64,000 bases of DNA, from the NCBI GenBank assembly GCA_036674765.1, contig JARVKI010000071.1, positions 124,001-188,000 of the forward strand, read 5' to 3'. Both the position numbers and the translations under genes were made by a program. Positions 50,061 to 62,058 of the stretch are shown piece after piece. Under the pieces are notes generated by a model. The model did not search any database and had not been told where the DNA came from. It saw only the letters and a program-made list of their open reading frames with translations. This DNA is from Seiridium cupressi (Eukaryota > Ascomycota > Sordariomycetes > Amphisphaeriales > Sporocadaceae). How positions within the stretch are numbered: position 1 is the stretch's first letter; the number at the start of each line of letters is the position of its first letter.

Positions 50061-50475
50061 TGACGGTCAAATGCTTTATGTTGAATGGGGATCAGTAGTC
50101 ACTTGAACAATTTGAATCTCAATATACGGGAAAAAGAAGAAGAAGAAAAAGTCAGAAAGCTGGCGTGTCGTTGATATGCATCAAAGTTTTTTCAATCCAA
50201 GGCTGAGGTAGGACAACAACCTACACATGGTCATGTGACCATAGATCTGTGTTTCTCAATCGGTACCAGCTTCCAATCCTCTGTAGAGACTGAGTTGTGC
50301 CAGCCGACCGATAAACCAATAGCATCAGCTAGAGCCTTACCCGTCTGAGGTGGGGTTTAAGGCGCCGATGCACCTCACCCAAAGGTCCTGCAAGAGGTAT
50401 TTGAAGTAGCTGTCTTATCCTATCTTATCATTTCTTGATCATCTTCGCACTAAGCACAACACTGTAAAGTATACC
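50061..50475. other. Intergenic with a palindromic site
   Basis: About 415 bp upstream of the fungal-specific gene at 50476, so it probably includes its promoter. A GAAAAAGAAGAAG-like purine tract lies at about 50130-50152, and an inverted repeat at 50227-50242. Confidence 0.4.
50227..50242. promoter_or_regulatory. Perfect 7-bp inverted repeat upstream of fungal-specific gene
   Basis: ATGGTCA and TGACCAT are exact inverted arms around a 2-bp TG spacer, about 235 bp before the next start codon. The dyad could bind a dimeric factor; function is not shown and it could be chance. Confidence 0.25.
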
Positions 50476-51985
50476 ATGGAGTTCTTATGTTCTTGTGGCA
50501 AGAACTTTCCTAAGGAACTTGCGCTAAAGCAGCACCAAAGGGACAGGGTGAGGGCCAATCCGGCTTCGACATGCAGAGATAGAGTGGCAGGCAACAAAGA
50601 GAAGGATGCGGTGCTGGCCACATCCTCGGCAAAATCGGCCAAAGTAAGTGAGAATGAATAACATTGTCAAGGAAAGCGACAATAGCTAGAAGATGTACCG
50701 CGAGACTGACACAATATCAAGTCGCTTTGGTCAATCGCTGGCAAAAAAGATTGGTTGCAACAAGGCACTGGAGTCATGATCTCATCTATAAGCTACGGCC
50801 TCCTCGGGCTGTCAGGAAATGAGCCACGGGTATCGAGTAGTGGCGGCTACGAGCTTCTCTGTAGCTATAATTGGATCAACCGGGCTCGACCTTCCATTTA
50901 CGTCCCAGGTAGGTTGACAATCATGGCTCTGCTGTACACCTTCGTGACTAATAACTAGTGTAACATCAGGAGCTGCACCAAAATACAAAGAGGTTGCCGT
51001 GCCAATGATACTTGATAAAGATTCTGGGCTGCAATACATCGATCAAAATGCGGCTCGGCTGCCCCAGTACCCTTTCGAGGTCGTATTCAATGCCATCGAG
51101 CTCATGAACCCCTATATCACTTTCGACGCAATCGATATCCTCGTAAATCGCAACAGCCTTCGAAGATTACTCGAATTCTGTCAGAAGCAAGCTATGGACT
51201 CGTTTCGCCTGAATCTCTTTGTCATTGGGAATACCCTCGTTATTGAGCGATGCACTAAAACGGCCAAACAGATGCTGCATGGCTCTGGAGACCCTGGGTA
51301 CGGCAAGACGTTCGAGCAGGCCGTGACGGAGAACCACACAGACTTGCAAGACAGCATGGCCCATCACTGCGTATTGAAGTATAAACTAGGGGGCCTCGAG
51401 TGTGCTGTTCGTTTCGAGGTTGATGCATGCGTGGCTTCGTCGGTCGCGGACTCTCAAACACAACCGAGAAATACAAATGGCAGTCAACACTATGATGCGG
51501 TCGATCGCCTCGCTGGTGATCTCCAAGCCATGGGCCTGGGGATGAGGAACCCTGGCACTGGCATTGGTATTGGTTCTATGCAAGTCATCCCTCGTGGAAC
51601 AGGGACCAGCCCGAGTCACATGGCTGAAATCAAAGCAAACGGAAAACCCCCCGGAAGATCAATGCCGCAATTATGGTTTGGCCGTACATCATTTCTTGTC
51701 CGCGGCAGCCATGACGAGTCGACACTCACCAAGGTTAGTGTGGATAACGTGAGCCAAAAGTTCGAGGAGTGGGAGAGCACCCCGCGGAACCAAATGGCTC
51801 TACAGAAGATGGTTAGCCTCCTCTCCCAGCTCAGGGACATAGTCAAGGGTACAAAGAAGAAGTCTTGTGTGGCTGTGTATAGGAAAAACCGCGGCGGGCC
51901 GGTCCTTCAGATATTTGACTCGACTACTGGAAGAAGGCCGCTCCCTATAGCTACCGTCCAGAAGTTCTGGACGTCGCAGAGTTGA
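50476..51985 (+). CDS. Fungus-specific protein, GGPP-synthetase-like label family
   Basis: Exons 50476-50643, 50722-50908 and 50970-51985 (introns 78 and 61 bp) give 456 aa. The N-terminus has a degenerate zinc-finger-like segment (CSCGKNFPKELALKQHQ). The centre has LLCSYNWINRARPSIYVPG and LQYIDQNAARLPQYPFEVVF. These match an abundant family of filamentous fungi often labelled geranylgeranyl pyrophosphate synthetase-like. However, no prenyltransferase DDxxD motifs are present, so that enzymatic name is probably wrong. A serine/glycine-rich linker (GTGIGIGSMQVIPRGTGTS) separates a C-terminal segment (LWFGRTSFLVRG). Function unknown. All splices keep the frame, and it looks intact beside decayed neighbours. 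Confidence 0.8.
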
Positions 51986-54900
51986 CCAGCGATTATTGAC
52001 ACCAGTGTCTATGTACTGAGAGAAGTACTGCGTGCGGTACTGAATAAGGTACTCCCAAGTAGAGCTCCGTAAGGAAACGCAACAGATCCTTTGTCCATCT
52101 GGCATAGTGTGGTTGATGAGTGTGGGTGGGATGTGTTCAACCTCGTATTCGAGTGTCCCATCAAGTTTGAAAGTCGCAATTGTCGTCGTTTCCAGCGAAA
52201 GACGGCAACACATGCGTTTTGGGTAGGGGGTTGTTCCTGAACGCATCCATCTTGGAACCACAAAGCATTACCTCCTCAAAAGTAAGGCTGTTCTGAGCTC
52301 AATTTGAAGGCTGACACTCGTTCGGTACAAACTCATCTTGTTCTGATATGCCGATGAGTCAATCCAGCCTCGGATCTTCAGTCCCTGGCAGAAACAGGTG
52401 ACATCTGTGTGCCATTCACGCGGTAGTGACTCTGTCGCTATCACCTCGTTCCTGGAGCTAGTGGGTTATGATCGTTCCGCTATCAGGCGAGAAATCAACG
52501 ACATCATTGTGGAATATCAGATCTCGCCCCGAAGTATTCCCCGATTGACGGAAGATTCCTGTCATCGGAATTGCTTTAGGCGTTGATTTGTATAGTGTAT
52601 TTGTTAACAACCAATAATCAGCAAAGTAGACAGATTTATTTTTTTTGCCTTTCCTGTGAGCTTACGAGTCCGGATAACAACTTCAATATCACCTGCGTGT
52701 TCCTGGAGCCCTTCTATAATGGCATCTTGTTTTTGTGGGCGATGAACTGTTTCAGCTGCTACTTGATGGCCCATAATCAGTGTTGGCTAGTGTTAATGGC
52801 GGAATAACGAGTCTTCATTGGTGATGTCAAACTAGATCGCGTACGATCATCCTCAGAGTCTGCTTGCGCTACCAAGGTTGATACTAAGAATGTAAACAAG
52901 CAGAACAGAAATTAAACTAATGAGTCGCGAATTTGAGTTTACTCATGAAGTAAAGTAGTAAACCTTTTCTAAAGTATAGTTCACGTACAAACAGTCACGG
53001 CCGTTTCGACCGAGGCCAGGCTTTGATTGGTCCTATAGGCGGGCGGAACCAAGAGTCTATTTTCAAACTGGCGTGAGGTGGACTGCAGAATCTCCGTTTT
53101 TGTAACACTGGTAGTCGACTTCGGCCAACGTTTATCCTGAAAGATGACCCCTCAGAACACCGGATTAGTAGTCGGGTTGGAACCCAATGTTGTCAGGTTG
53201 TGGACTCTTAGAGGACGCATAGACCATGTGTGTCCTTGGTAATGTGACAAGAGGCATGGGTTGTTTGTTCACTTCGTTCATCGATCCGTTATGATATTTG
53301 CAGCCCTGACATGCTAAACAGTAGTGAGCCTAATTGGGATACGACGAGGATATATCATTCTTTACGCTTGTAAGCCTCTTTCCATTAGTTTGTAACCTAG
53401 TAGATTGGGTAGAACGGAGGGTTGACAGGACGAGTCTCCCCAGTATAACTATCACAATTTGCTGGAATGCGTATCGTGTGGGGAAATGGTCCAAGCTGGT
53501 TTTGCTGAGGCTTGTACGACTAGCGTTTGATTGTTGAACGATATCGATAATAATTGAGCTGATATACTTGGGATAATTTAGACCGATGCGGAAAACTACA
53601 TACATAGTGTAAGCTTGTCCGCTCGGAAACCAGTCCTGGTTAGGTGCCGTTGTACTCGCACGGACGTATCTGACCGGGTGCAACCATTAGCTGCGCAAGG
53701 ATTGTGGTTGGACTTGCGCAAGCAAATGCCCGACGTTTAGTTCGACGACTTGGCCTTGGGTCTTGCTAACAGCTATGTCTCAACAGATATTGGTCTGAGC
53801 GAACTTTTAATTAGGCCCGGAAGTACATTGGTGGCGGCTATACCTGCGTCTGTAACCCTTTGTCGATACGTTTTTGTGAGCTCCTGCAGATCGTTACATG
53901 AATGGGAGCCCATTCTGAGATGATGGCTTCTCCACCATCGCATGGCATTCCCATGTCTTCTTTTACAGGGCTATCCCGGGATCAATGCGCCGCATTAGTA
54001 CAGTACGCTTGCATTCTCGATGGATTCTATGTACGCATCTGACATCAGGCATTTGTTGATAGTCTTTAGTCAGGGTGCAGGGGCTGAGATGTTCAGCTTC
54101 CCCACGTCACTAGAGCTGTTTTCAGCTACAGTGGAACAGAGTGGAACAGGGTCTTTGCGGTATCCTATATCGAAAATCATTAATAGCATCGAGCAGCCTA
54201 GCCAATTGATGTCGAAGGTACTTATGCCTTCAGGGGTGCTTTTCCTGCAGTCGCTAGAAGTGAACACACCCGAGTGATTGGATGGCATGCAGCCCTGATC
54301 GACCTTGCATCAGCTTTAATCACCAGGAACCCTGTTAATGACGAATGGCTTTCGGTAAATTTGAAATACCCTCCACCCATGCTCAGCTCAGGCACAACCG
54401 ACAGCCGGTCCGAGTTCAGCTGCTGCAGGTCCCCACAAGGACATGGACGCCCTCATAGTAGTCGGATATAATCTAGCCTTACCATATGCACACATGGTGA
54501 CATGCCCATGTCTTGGCTTTTGATATGATCACCATCCGTGCTTGGTCCCAAAAACCTGGACTACGCCGCAACAAGAGGGAGGAGGCGGATGCCTACAGGC
54601 TTGGCATCTTCGTCGTCTGGAGCGAAGTGTCTGCGGCCAGCGGCCCACCTCAGCCACGCTATTATGTAGACCCCTGTGTGTCACTTCAACCTTCGGGTTC
54701 TAAGATGACTTGACACGACGCCCAGGACATTGACATTAGGCTGGGCCACAGTCGATGATCGAGACCACGGTCCATGCGATGTCAAAGTGTCCGGAAACAT
54801 ACCGAAAAGATCCTCCGTTTAATTTCTCAAGAGCTTGCCTAAAGCGGTCGAAAGAGGCACTGTTGCTGGTTTGGCTATACTCCTTGCGGCACGCTTCGTC

Positions 54901-55873
54901 AGTATGCATCCATCGTGACCAGGGCGATCCGCAGCGTCGGAATTCTCATTGACACTAGTACCCCACAGGCCATGACAGGCCCCATAGGGACTATTTGCAC
55001 TTTTAATACAAATGTGCCCCGATCCATCGCACCCATCGACATCTCCCGCGATCGCACCTCTCACATGCATGTCTTCGCTCCGTGGTCACTCTCAATCTCC
55101 CCGGACAGTTGCAATATTTGCTTCGGCCCGAACGAATGACTATGGGCCTTTGGGTCTGTCTCTCTGTTCCATCACTCGTGTTATGTCCAGATGGTTGTCT
55201 GGTGTACGTGAGAGAGTAAGAGGAGAAACAGCTTGGAGAAACATCAGGTTGCGATTGGAACGGCGTACAGGAACCAAAATTTTTGGCAAACACCTACCAT
55301 CGTCTGCGTGTCATCACATTGGAAGAGGGGCACGCTTTGGGCCACTGGGACTAAACATTGCGGCTCAGTCTAACGAGTTCCGGCTGAGCTTAACTGTCGC
55401 TGTTGTCGATCTCTAGCCGAGATTGACTCAAGAAGGGGCAAGCCACGCACCGGTCGGGAAAGGAGCCGTCCACGCTAATCAGCTAGTTGTCGGCATCTAA
55501 ATGTGAGGCCCCCAAAAATTGTCACCATCGTCAGTGACGAAATCCACCATACGTAGGTAGTTACACCCAATGCTACTCAGACACAGACCCAGGGTCGAGG
55601 ATTATTGCACCCCATGTTTTCCTTAGCATCGTCCTCTCGCCAGGTGATATATTGTAGAGCGTATAAGGCATTCACACGCCCATCATGCTCGCATGCTCCT
55701 TATTCTCATCTGTCAGAACTCGCTTTGCTCCGCGAAAAGTATAATTGTACCTGGATGATTAGCTGACCCCACTATCAATCGAGATCTGAGCATACGCGGT
55801 AGCAAAAGAAATTATAGCCTCCTTTATCGTGCCTGAACGAGCGAGAGTAGCTACAGGCCACGAGGTGTCCCAC
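51986..55873. other. Long gene-poor stretch
   Basis: Almost 3.9 kb in which no ORF shows a recognisable domain. Base composition is AT-rich on the left (about 52580-53600) and more balanced on the right. ORFs at 54020-54277 and 55012-55416 have no family motifs and overlap open frames on the other strand. It could contain old transposon debris or lineage-specific genes. The right end should hold the RGS-LOV promoter. Confidence 0.4.
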
Positions 55874-58427
55874 ATGATGTCTTACTTACAACGTTCTCCA
55901 GCTCCCAACTCACGATACCATACTTCTTCCTCACACCACAAAACTCCCAGGGAACAGAACACTGCGAATATACACTCTATAAGTGCCTTCGGAAACGAGC
56001 ACGGAACGTCAACAGCAGAACCGGGCGCCGAGATACCAGACATCCCATTACGGAAGTCCAGTCGCAGTCGCGGCTTGTCCGTGGTTAATCTAATTACCTC
56101 CCCACCATTCAAGACACATCGTAAACCCAAGTTCACCGAAGAGTTGGATAGTCAGAGACCTGTCAGTCCGAATTCTATACAGCCACGGCGATCAATGAGG
56201 TGAGTTGAGCATGTGTACTTCACGCCACCCTGTCTAACACGGTAACCTAGTCCCCCACGTGTCTCTCATGAGGACCTAAAAGGTTATCATGCTAGCCAAG
56301 AACCCGGGTATATCCACGATCCAATGGCGAGCCGTTCGCCCTCCACGGCGCCTAAGAGCTTGATGTCTAAATCTTCACATTCTCACTTGAACTCCTCGGC
56401 GTCTTCAGCGGTATTTGCCAATGGGTCGTCAACTTTGCCTGCGCTGCAAACTCGAGCTGCTGTCGAAAACGATGGCTTGGAGCCTCTTGCTGAAGAAGAG
56501 ATCGACCCAGCGTCTTTCGACTTGGTTGTACCAGCACATGCGCCAGGCAAGCAGTACTCGCTCGAGACGCAGTCGGAGCTCCTATTCTCAGCCAAACATC
56601 TCGAGGTGATATTCGAAGACCCAGTCCTCCTACAACGATTCACAAACTACATATACCAACAGCGACCGGAGTCGGTCCCTATATTACAATATTATATGGA
56701 TACATTAAAGGCTCTCAAAGCCATAGAGTATGCAAACTCCGTCGTAAACAGATTGCAAGCTGTCAAGGATCTGTCATACACGTCGGATTCGATTGAGCGA
56801 ACTATGAACCATGTTTTGCGAGACAGGGCGACCAGCGCTTTCGAGACATTGGCGAACCAAGAATTGCCAGCTTACATCACGCACACGTATATTCAAACCG
56901 TGAGCGTTACGATCAAAAGGCGTATCGCGGATACCCTGCCGCCAAGCTTGAGAGAGATGTCCGAAGGTTTGGCAGAGGTGTTTTGCCTGACAGATCCTGC
57001 CCGGCCAGACAATCCTATCATTTTCGCAAGTGAAGGTGAGTGTCTCTTCTCCTTTCCATATTCGTGGTGACCAATCTAACGGATATGTTCTCGCAGAATT
57101 CCACAGGACGACTCAATATGGCATGTCCTACGTTCTGGGCCGTAACTGCCGATTCCTCCAAGGCCCGAAGACAAACCCTTTCAGTGTGCGCCGTCTTCGT
57201 GAAAAGCTCGACGCTGGCAAAGAGCACTGTGAGACGTTCCTCAACTATCGCCGCGATGGCCAGCCGTTCATGAATCTTCTCATGGTTGCGCCGCTCTATG
57301 ACTCCAGGGGTATAGTCCGATACCATATCGGTGCGCAAGTCGACGTCTCGGGTCTTGTAAGAGACTGCGCCGGCTTGGACTCACTTGGGCGACTGGTAGA
57401 ACGCGAAAACGCCGCCGATGGCTCTGCCGATTTCCAAGTGCGCATTCATGGAAGCCGCGCGAACGGGGAAACAGCCGGTGTCGACGGCCTTGCAGGCCCC
57501 GGCCATGAGAACGGCAACAACCAGGAAGAAGAGAAAGACGAGTTCCGCGACCTCGCATCCATGTTCTCCCTGACCGAGCTCAAGACTGTCCGCGAGCACG
57601 GTGGCTCAATGCACCGCATCCACCAGTCCGAAATAAACGAGACGGAGGGCATTAGCAGCAACTGGAACAAGCCTCGGCTGCTCATCAAGGACGACGCGAC
57701 CATCGACAGGCGGGATTCCGATCCGATCCTGAACTCGTCGGTCGCCTCGCCCACCAGCGGCAAGCTGTCTGGCGTCTACGAGCATTACCTCCTCGTGCGA
57801 CCGTACCCGAGTCTGAAGATTTTGTTCGCCTCGCCAAGTCTGAGGGTTCCCGGTATGCTGCAGAGCAACCTCATGTCACGCATCGGCGGCTCCAGCAAGG
57901 TCCGCGAGGCGATCGCACAGGCGTTCGCAGACGGCAACGGTGTTACAGCCAAGGTGCGCTGGATCAGCCGGTCTGGCTCCGACCGCGGCCGCTGGATTCA
58001 TGCCACACCATTACTGGGCTCCAACGGCGCGGTAGGTGTGTGGATGGTTGTCCTGGTGGACGACGAGCAGGAGCAGACCACGCGGACGCCGAAGGATGCC
58101 CCGCCCGTGGAAAGGTATATTCGTGGTGGAGGCATTGGAGCGGGTCAGTTTGGCGGAAGTGTAGGCGATCTCAGCCTGGCCAGCCTGGCCAGCTTTGGGA
58201 ACGGCGGGCTCGACGACAGGGACCAGGGCCGTTTCAGCTCGAGCACTCGAGAGAACAGGAGGGAAGGCAGTGAAAGAGGGGGTTACGAAGCTGCAGCTAG
58301 TCTGCGCGGACTACCAGCGGGACACAGGAGGACACCAGCCCTGAACGGCTTGGCTATGCATTCTCCCACTGGAGCAAGTGATGGGGGCCGAATGACGCCG
58401 GACACCGTGAGGTTTGATTCTTTATAA
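55874..58427 (+). CDS. RGS-LOV-PAS photoreceptor protein
   Basis: Exons 55874-56199, 56251-57035 and 57097-58427 (introns 51 and 61 bp) give 813 aa. The start MMSYLQRSP is the first ATG pair in frame. After a disordered N-terminus, an RGS domain spans about residues 220-330 (LLFSAKHLEVIFEDPVLLQR and later LANQELPAYITHTYIQ). A LOV domain follows from about 345 to 465. The flavin-adduct motif GRNCRFLQ (385-392) places the photoactive cysteine at Cys388. The LOV blocks NYRRDGQPFMNLLMVAPLYD and YHIGAQVDVSGL also match. A second PAS-like fold lies at about 590-690 (YLLVRPYPSLKILFASPSL). Fungal RGS-LOV proteins are known flavin photoreceptors that move to membranes in blue light and are thought to act on heterotrimeric G-proteins. 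All key residues are present. Confidence 0.93.
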
Positions 58428-59109
58428 GTGCAAGCGAGCTTTTTCCTTTGTTGCCTAGGTGGATTTGGCGGTATTGTAATGTCTCGAACGGCTAATACGA
58501 TATGTATTTCGGGTTAATTAGTCGGTGGCTGTACAAAGTTGGGACATGGACGACATCTAGAATATACCCTATTTCTTTTGTATATACCTGGGGAAAGGGA
58601 TGGGTGAGAAAGCTTTGCAGATGCTCTGTGGCTGCGGTAATTGGTGGTTGATGGCTATGGGATAAGTACGAGTAATGTGTGTACAATTAGTAAGCGGCCT
58701 CGGCCATACCAAGTATAATATGATCATCGATCGAAGTCTAATGTTGAGCATTACAAACTTCATCATTGAGCAACAATGATTGGTAGTATGTCTGGCGGGC
58801 TTCGGGTCTTGTTGGGGGTATTTCGATCAGTTCATTGCTGCACATATACGCCTAAACCAACGTCATTCATCTAACGTACCAGCTCCAGCCATGACGGATG
58901 AGCCAGCTGGCTGCCTCTATAGTCGTGACCTGATCCAGGTCTATACCAATACAATAGCCAAACGCCACTCTTGGTGTCTATACCCTGTACCATCCACGCG
59001 CCCCAAGGGCGAGGAGGGGGAAATATTGCTATAACAATCGCCGTTGCTATGCTTGAGAATGAAATAGCGGCACGCCCGAGAGCGTGGTCAAAATGTGTCA
59101 CCCGCGACA
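58428..59109. other. Convergent intergenic
   Basis: About 680 bp between convergent genes, expected to hold both 3' UTRs. No gene-like signal was recognised. Confidence 0.5.
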
Positions 59110-60279
59110 TTATGCCGACTCAGCTTGCGCAAGCAGTCTGGCTCGCCAATCATTACACACCTCCTCGAAACCACCGACCACATCTCGACATACGCTGGCA
59201 CATTCTCGTTTCTCGAGCCGCTCTCCCCAGTTCCCCCTCGTGAGCCACCTTTCACCTTCCTCCTTTAGCTCTTCCTCGCGCTTCATCTCTGCCACCATCT
59301 CCTTGGCAGATTTGAGCCGTCTTGTTGCCGTTGTGGTCGTTTGGCGGGACATGTGCAGTGTGTCGGAGAGATAGTTCAGGGTCTGTACCAAGTCTGATGT
59401 GACGGTATGTAATGCTGCCAGCGAAGTATAAGCAGAAGTCGTTGGTCGTGGCATGTCGTCGGAGAGGGACACCAGTAGAGGCAGCAAGTCATCGACGGTC
59501 TCTGCGTCGGGAGGTAGTACCAAAGGCGACAGTAGTGGGAAGGTCAGATTGTGGAGCTGTCGGGTCTGATGCGCAAGGTGTGTTGCCAGTGCCGAGTGTG
59601 CCGTAATTAATCTGGTTGTACTGCCCTCGACTCCCGATTGCGATCCTAAATCTCTGAGGCCATCTGTGACCCGCTTGAAGACGCTGTCAGCAGGCCCGCT
59701 CTCGGTTCCCCTTCTTGCCAACGACTCTACGGCATCCATTCGAGCCACCAGACTTGGCGGTATCCCTGGAGATTCGAGATCGGATTCTGAACCATATTCG
59801 CTTCCGTCATACTCGCTCCCCTGCCTGCGATGTCCTCTGCCAACGATTGGTGGGCTCAGATTCGAGTTCTTGTTTCTCGTTGGTAGCTGTGTTCGATCCT
59901 CAACGTCTACACCACTGTCCCTGATGCCTTCAACGTCGTCCCTCCCGCCGTCTTCAGGCAGATCGAAGCTGATGTCTGGTGGGCGCTTGCCATCCCCTTC
60001 CTCGTAGTATTCCTCCTCATCCTCGTCGCCGGATTCGGACAGCGCATCGGCCAGCTCGTCTGCCAGATTGCCAAGACCGTTGTCGCCGCCATCAAAGTTT
60101 CCGCCACTGAATGTACTCAGGTCTTGCTCGTTCATGCTATTGCGCAGGGGTGTCATGGGGTCTTGAAAGGAGGATTTGGAGGTTCGGCGAGCGGTGGGCG
60201 AGGAGCCAGGCGAGGAAAACTGATTCTCCAAGAGGGAGGATTGCCGCGAGTGCCGCGGCGTTCGCGGTGATGAGGGCAT
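59110..60279 (-). CDS. Acidic Ser-rich protein with C-terminal helical region, unknown function
   Basis: Intronless ORF of 389 aa from an ATG at 60279. No named family was recognised. The N-terminus (1-75) is rich in Ser, Pro and Arg with SP/TP pairs (SSPRTPRHSRQSS), which suits CDK or MAPK phosphorylation. An acidic stretch lies at about residues 80-100 (SGDEDEEEYYEEGD). The C-terminal half (about 175-389) is predicted helical with leucine-rich segments (LATHLAHQTRQLHNLTFPLL, LVQTLNYLSDTLHMS) and ends in an amphipathic coiled-coil-like segment (KSAKEMVAEMKREEELKEEGERW). The layout would suit a cytoskeletal or spindle-pole scaffold, but this is only a guess. It looks like a conserved Pezizomycotina protein. 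Confidence 0.8.
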   Translation of the reverse strand: MPSSPRTPRHSRQSSLLENQFSSPGSSPTARRTSKSSFQDPMTPLRNSMNEQDLSTFSGGNFDGGDNGLGNLADELADALSESGDEDEEEYYEEGDGKRPPDISFDLPEDGGRDDVEGIRDSGVDVEDRTQLPTRNKNSNLSPPIVGRGHRRQGSEYDGSEYGSESDLESPGIPPSLVARMDAVESLARRGTESGPADSVFKRVTDGLRDLGSQSGVEGSTTRLITAHSALATHLAHQTRQLHNLTFPLLSPLVLPPDAETVDDLLPLLVSLSDDMPRPTTSAYTSLAALHTVTSDLVQTLNYLSDTLHMSRQTTTTATRRLKSAKEMVAEMKREEELKEEGERWLTRGNWGERLEKRECASVCRDVVGGFEEVCNDWRARLLAQAESA

Positions 60280-62058
60280 TGTGAGATGATGTGGATTTCC
60301 AACGTTGTCAGCGATTCGACGCGTGGATGTCGGAGCACCTTGGGTCCAGGAGCTTGGTGCTGCTAAAAATGGTGCGTCGAGCGCGCTATTGGAAGTTGGA
60401 AAGTTCGTGACTCGTTATTCGTACTGGTCGGGTCGTCGCTGGTAGTGGCTTTGTTGATTGTTGAACATAAGGGTCCCGAGCTAAGGGCAGACTGGGTTAT
60501 TTCGTATTTACTTGTGTTGTTTTCCCCCCTCGACGTGGTCACGGTCGCCAAGTGGAGATCTGGAGACGGGTCAGGGCGATTTGATGAAGCCTTGTTATAC
60601 CAGAGGTGCTTAGTGTATATCAGGAGCAGCGCATGGGGCAGCAATGCTGATGCTAATGTGTTAAGTCCAATGAAAAAAGGCGAATGAAATGATAGGATCA
60701 CATGTACTTTGTTTTGGGAAATAAGACTCCAATAACAATCGCCCTGTTCTGGTTCTGGGATACCCGTGGCCCGGATGCACTGGGCAGAACAAAGCAAAGC
60801 AAACGAAAGCCAGTAAAGCGCAATCAAACGACCCGGCGAACAAAGGACATGCAAGTTGGCTTGACTCGTTGACCCTGACGATCTAATTTGTTGTCAATCT
60901 GAAATAACCATGGATTCACTCCCGGACCTAAGTCCAGTCTCTTGTTGACTCCGCGGGGCTTGTGCATCAAATTTAGCGGCGGCTTGCATGAGCACAAGTG
61001 ACACTTCAGCCGGCCACGATGGTGCATGACCGTGCATCCCTGCCAGAGCCCGCTGACGTGCAGGTCGAGGTCAGGCTTAAATTTCTCTTGTGCAATTTTT
61101 GTACAAGCTGCCGTAGGCCGGAGCAGGGGCAGCGCTAGTGGGGAGTCGTCCCACACCAAAACTTCATGTCGAACCCTGCTATTAGTTCAGACCTGTGAAA
61201 CTCAGGCTTCATATTTTGTGTAGAGCCTCGGGTTCTCTCATTATCAACAACTGCCCACTTTCACAACTATCGTTAGCCTGCCATTCATTCCGTGTCAAGC
61301 TGTTGGCTTTGTCCCGTTCTCTAGCCCAATCTCAAACTCAATTTCGCGTAATCTTTCGAGGTTTCAAAAACCCAGGCCCGCCAAGACACTTTGTTCGGAG
61401 CGACATTGGGGACGAAAAGCCTCTTTGCATCCAGAAAAGCTTGTCTTATCATAGACGCATATGTTGAGCTTGAGATTCTATCAGGCATAAAGAACTAGAC
61501 AATACGTTCAAGAAGTCGTTGAGAGTAACTTCTGAGTTTATGCCACTGTCACGAATTACGGAAACTTGCACATATAGTGTCGCATTTCCTGCTGGTATAG
61601 ACGACCCAAGTATACACTGGCTATAGTGGTGCCAGATGAGATGCTAACAAGCAACACTGCCGATACTAAAGCCTGGCCCTATCCCGTCATTCGAAAGCCT
61701 ATTCCGGTATAGGACTCCTCACAGGCACTCAAATCGACTATACCTCGTATTGTGACAAGCTGCCTGGAAATATTTGGTAGTTTGGCTGCCGAGAGCCTCA
61801 AAGGTCTGCTTGAGACGTCGTATAAGTCGCAATATCAAGTTGCGTTAGTTCCTCGCCGGCATTATCTATCACATCCAAAAAGCTCTCTTCATCGCCGTTT
61901 CAGGGCATCCACCTGAGCTTTTCTGGGCCTTATCACTTGGTTGCCTGCTTATTCGAGAAAGCACTTGGTCATTGAGGGCAAACAACTGTCATATCTTTCT
62001 CTTCTCTCAGCTTGCCAAGCACAACCACCTTCCCCGGTCGAAAAACAACGCCGTCAAG
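60280..62058. other. Long divergent intergenic upstream of NAA20
   Basis: About 1.8 kb between divergent genes. Minus ORFs at 60363-60854 have hydrophobic stretches but no domain. No gene was called. The right part should be the NAA20 promoter and 5' UTR. Confidence 0.4.

Noticed and set aside
55012..55416. 134-codon plus ORF in the gene-poor stretch
   Set aside because: Composition unlike the real genes here and no recognisable motif.
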